Below are positions 61,214 through 64,000 of a DNA stretch of 64,000 nucleotides, one piece after another. The stretch's first letter is position 1. Each line of letters starts with the position of its first letter. The stretch comes from Martinezella hainanensis (lineage in GTDB: Bacteria; Pseudomonadota; Alphaproteobacteria; Rhizobiales; Rhizobiaceae): contig NZ_FMAC01000006.1 in assembly GCF_900094555.1 (NCBI RefSeq), positions 1 through 64,000 of the forward strand. Reading direction: 5' to 3'. The notes under the pieces are model-generated. The model worked only from the letters and a program-made list of their open reading frames with translations. It did not search any database and was not told where the DNA came from. A program made the position numbers and the translations under genes.

Positions 61214-61378
61214 TTACTGTGAATTAGACCCGCCCGACGAGCCTTCTTCACATATCGCTTTTCCAGCTTCCTGGCTTCGCATGGCGGTCTGAGCCCCTTG
61301 CTGTTTGGCATCCGGCGAAAAACCGGCCAGCAACTGCGCAAGTCGTTCTTTCGACATCGGCGGGGCAGATAAGCGCAT
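61214..61378 (-). CDS. Small hypothetical protein (54 residues)
   Basis: ATG 61378 is preceded by GGAGG at eight bases. The product begins MRLSAPPMSKERLAQLLAGF and ends in a Ser/Gly-rich tail, with no signal peptide or membrane segment. I do not recognise it. It may be the 5' end of a gene truncated by the event that left the RND remnant. Confidence 0.35.
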   Translation of the reverse strand: MRLSAPPMSKERLAQLLAGFSPDAKQQGAQTAMRSQEAGKAICEEGSSGGSNSQ

Positions 61379-61635
61379 GATGGGCCTCCATTTCGACGTC
61401 TTGATCGTGCCCACGCACACTCATGGGAGCAATGGTGGGGTAGGATCATCCCCAGATAACTTCACTCAGAAGCATTTCCAGTCGATCCGAACGGGTGCAA
61501 ACCCAGGGGCAATCCTACCCATGGCTGTAAAATGATAAAGGACAATTGGCCGAGCAGCCCCACCTGCCAATGTCTCCGATCTTCAACCGAGCTCGCCTGA
61601 TGAGACGATGGGCAAGCTCGGCCTCGATCCGATAC

Positions 61636-62565
61636 TCAATCGGCTCTTTTCTCCGCGTCCTTCACTGCCAACTTGGCCAGAGCGAGTGCCGCCTCTCGCG
61701 TTTTGGCGGCGGCAATAAAACGGCCGTTATGGCAGAAACTGGCGCCCTCAATTCCAGTGGCCACTTCCAGGTCATGACCGCTCAACCCCGCCCAGGCGGC
61801 CGGAAGGTCGGCGCGCAATTCAAAACCCTCCTCCGCTCGGCGGATTCCGGTCAGGCACCAATCGGCCTCGCGCGGATGGACCACGAACAAGAGATGGTCG
61901 GCGCGTGCTTTAACAATTGCCGGACGAAATGGCATGCCCATCGGCAGCTCGAGAACGCGGCTCTCGCCTGCAGATCCGATCGCCTGCAGCACCAACGCTT
62001 CAGCGCGCAGCTTCGCATGGATCCCGGCAATCTTTGCTTCGACAAAACTGCGGGCGATTGCAACAGCAGCATGGAATGCCCGGTCGGTCGCCTCCGGATC
62101 CGCATCGTCGAAGACGGGCTTCAACGTTTCGAGCAAGGACGGCAGGGTCAGTCCGGCGAGCAAGCCGGCGCTGTCCGGGCTGAGCGCGCCATTGTCAACC
62201 AGGTCGATCGGCAAGACGAAGCTGGCATCGAAAGCGGCATGCACGGTCTCGACGAAGCCGTTCGGAACGGCGAGGGCCGTCAGGTAGTCGTGGCCGAAAT
62301 GTTTCCAGATCAACCCGAACGAACTGTAGGGCTGACTGTCATCGCGCTGCGGTGCGCCGCGCTGGTGATGGTCGAAAATCCCGGCAGCCCTATCATAGGC
62401 GCCGCCGACATCGTAGACGATGCGATCAGCGCCGGGCGTGATCCATTCCGGCGCTCTGCTGCGAACCAGCCGCGCATCGGGGAAAAGCCGCGTGAGAATG
62501 ACACTGGACAACACTTCGTCGGCATGAAAGCCGCCGGAATGGGTGACGAGGAAACTTGGAGCCAT
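61636..62565 (-). CDS. MYG1-family metal-dependent hydrolase-like protein
   Basis: The 309-residue protein shows THSGGFHADEVLSSVILTRL, RIVYDVGGAYD and FDHHQRGAP, the DHH-like metal-binding motifs of the MYG1/UPF0160 family. PYSSFGLIWKHFG and the later SGHDLEVATGIEGASFCHNGRFI are also typical. Eukaryotic MYG1 is a 3'-5' exonuclease acting on RNA; the bacterial proteins are poorly studied. It is preceded by a decayed zone and appears monocistronic. Confidence 0.88.
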   Translation of the reverse strand: MAPSFLVTHSGGFHADEVLSSVILTRLFPDARLVRSRAPEWITPGADRIVYDVGGAYDRAAGIFDHHQRGAPQRDDSQPYSSFGLIWKHFGHDYLTALAVPNGFVETVHAAFDASFVLPIDLVDNGALSPDSAGLLAGLTLPSLLETLKPVFDDADPEATDRAFHAAVAIARSFVEAKIAGIHAKLRAEALVLQAIGSAGESRVLELPMGMPFRPAIVKARADHLLFVVHPREADWCLTGIRRAEEGFELRADLPAAWAGLSGHDLEVATGIEGASFCHNGRFIAAAKTREAALALAKLAVKDAEKRAD

Positions 62566-62759
62566 ACGGCCGTGACCTTACTGTTCGCAAATTGGACGAA
62601 GGGGCTGATAGCCAGTTTTGGCTGTCATCTCAACCGTTCATCATCAAAGTGACGGGACGAACGCAGATCGTAGAACGCAAGCGCTGCATCGAGCGGCGGT
62701 TGACCCGACTGCCGTCACTGTCGAGCAGCAAGGCGACGTGCCTGGCGTGTGTCAACATT

Positions 62760-63656
62760 TCAAGCAGCGCGAACTCGATCGCGGCCGCTAAGCTTGGCAG
62801 CGTAGAGAGCTTGATCGGCACGTCGGTACAAATCTGGCGCGCTGTCTGTTTCAAGGCAGGCAGCAATGCCAGCCGAACAGGTGTAACCGAAATCCGGTGA
62901 GTTGGTGAGCGGGCGGGAAAACCGGATCGTCGTCAACATCCGTTCTATGAGTTCGATTGCATCCTGTTGTGCTGTTCCCGGCATAACGAGTACGAACTCC
63001 TCGCCTCCGACCCGCCCGAAACAGTCGGTACGGCGCACATATTGATGAAGCCGGTGCGCAAAATCCCGCAGAACGAGGTCTCCGGCATCATGACCGTGCT
63101 TATCGTTGATCAGTTTGAAATTATCGATATCGAATACGGCAAGGCATCCGACGCCGCCGTCCCTGGCGCCAGTCAGCATATCGTCTATTCGCGCCATGAC
63201 GAAACGGCGATTGGCGATCCCCGTCAACTCGTCGGTTTGGGAAGCCTTGATGGCCTGGTCGCGATCTTGCCGGACGCTCCGGCCATCGGCGCGCAACGTT
63301 GTTATATCGCTCGCAATGCACAGCATCCAACCATTCTTATGCATGGTCTCGGTCATCCAAAGCCAGCGACCATCGGTCAAATCTGTCTCGAAGGCTCGAT
63401 AGCCTATCTTTCCGCGGCGTGACTGCGTCGACCGTAGCCATCCGTCGAAATCGGCCGTGCGAATGACCGTGCCGCGTCCAAGCGTGAAGTTGCGCCGCAT
63501 CAGATCCGGCCATAGCGGCGTCTCGTCGGGATCGATAAAATAGGCTGACCGAAAGGCATCGTTCGCATATCGCAGCCGGTCCTCAGCATCATAAACCGCG
63601 ATGAGCGTCGAACTGGTCGCAGAAAGGTGCAGAAGCTGTTCGATCATTTCGTCCAT
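62760..63656 (-). CDS. PAS-GGDEF diguanylate cyclase
   Basis: ATG 63656 has AGGA six bases upstream, giving 298 residues. An N-terminal PAS-like domain (STLIAVYDAEDRLRYANDAF, 15-130) precedes the GGDEF domain (TDELTGIANRRFV, FDIDNFKLINDKHGHDAGD). The active site is GGEEF, and the product-inhibition site RRTD sits at the expected distance before it. It should make c-di-GMP and be feedback-inhibited. No membrane segment is seen, so it is cytosolic. Confidence 0.9.
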   Translation of the reverse strand: MDEMIEQLLHLSATSSTLIAVYDAEDRLRYANDAFRSAYFIDPDETPLWPDLMRRNFTLGRGTVIRTADFDGWLRSTQSRRGKIGYRAFETDLTDGRWLWMTETMHKNGWMLCIASDITTLRADGRSVRQDRDQAIKASQTDELTGIANRRFVMARIDDMLTGARDGGVGCLAVFDIDNFKLINDKHGHDAGDLVLRDFAHRLHQYVRRTDCFGRVGGEEFVLVMPGTAQQDAIELIERMLTTIRFSRPLTNSPDFGYTCSAGIAACLETDSAPDLYRRADQALYAAKLSGRDRVRAA

Positions 63657-64000
63657 ATCGAATCCTGCTAATTGAGCTACGTAATATTTACTGCAGAATC
63701 CCCTCGAGAAAAGGGGGCAGACATCTGGACGGAAGCACGCTGTCCCTTCCATTTGCCATACGTAGTATCTGGAGTATTGGCTGAGCAAGTGAGCAAGATA
63801 GTGGGACGCTTCTCATCTCGGAGCTGCCCCTTTAGACCTCCCGATCGATTGATCGGATGCACGATCGCATCTTCAACAGATCGGCTCGCGCCCGCGATAG
63901 AGCCGAAATCGGCGAGCATAGCGGAATCAGCAGGACGCCATGAGAACCTGCGAAAACTCGAACTTTGCGCAACGCTCTCAGCCATGAAATTCGGCGCGCC
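63657..64000. other. Non-coding right edge
   Basis: The last 344 bases are upstream of the diguanylate cyclase. A minus-strand open frame (63677-63985) has no ribosome site and no recognisable product. I see nothing else that can be supported. Confidence 0.35.

Noticed and set aside
60664..61449. A 261-codon frame overlapping the RND remnant
   Set aside because: Its Arg/His-rich translation is an out-of-frame shadow of the RND coding sequence.
63677..63985. A gene at the right edge on the minus strand
   Set aside because: No ribosome site and no recognisable domain; it overlaps the promoter region of the diguanylate cyclase.

Overview
The window looks like part of a Rhizobium-type alphaproteobacterial genome, most likely an accessory replicon or a catabolic region of the chromosome. 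The reasons are dense catabolic operons, each with its own ABC importer and a divergent LysR, GntR, TetR or AraC regulator; a DUF3422 protein; a methyl-accepting chemotaxis protein with a C-terminal aromatic-acidic tail; Stc2/GbcA-type Rieske demethylation genes; and, at 56578-56675, an intergenic palindrome of a kind I recall as common in Rhizobium. I see no rRNA, tRNA, CRISPR array or plasmid replication gene. An IS5-family element is cut by the left edge.

Layout. 1-348: end of an IS element. 556-2504: a LysM protein overlapping a membrane-anchored partner. 2621-4625: a secreted DUF4168 protein and an AGE-family sugar epimerase. 4755-13518: a sugar-acid module in which uxuA, kdgD and a lactonase are transcribed left and a five-gene family-5 (Dpp/Opp-type) ABC importer is transcribed right, with a shared AT-rich motif at both promoters. 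14201-18788: an ECF importer (S, fused A-A, T) flanked by two paralogous phosphoribosyltransferases, with a possible structured leader RNA. 18854-20182: a LysR gene enclosed by a 52-bp inverted repeat. 20244-25549: a DUF3846-like protein, a chemoreceptor, a DUF3422 protein and a VOC protein. 25570-34937: a seven-gene branched-chain (isoleucine-type) catabolic operon running from the keto-acid dehydrogenase complex to thiolase, with a divergent AraC regulator.

35020-43823 is the most interesting stretch. A LysR regulator is divergent from a Rieske oxygenase, its reductase and an M24-fold protein that matches the DMSP lyase DddP at its metal and catalytic positions. These are followed by a decayed GFA gene, an S-(hydroxymethyl)glutathione synthase, a TMADH/N-methylproline-demethylase-type flavoprotein and a TetR regulator. 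Together they read as an uptake-independent demethylation route for a methylated onium compound, with formaldehyde detoxification. 43949-48503: a D-amino-acid dehydrogenase with a polar amino acid ABC importer and a divergent GntR regulator that has a perfect 14-bp palindrome at the shared promoter.

48851-55143: a GGDEF-EAL protein, then an adaptor/ATPase/two-permease FtsX-type ABC system. 55144-61378 is an eroded zone: an RbsA-like remnant, LysR, aldehyde dehydrogenase, SDR, a frameshifted isopropylmalate-dehydrogenase-like remnant, an E. coli-type serA, and a deleted RND pump remnant. 61636-63656: a MYG1-family protein and a PAS-GGDEF diguanylate cyclase. All functions are inferred from residues visible in the sequence and from family knowledge; no database search was run.
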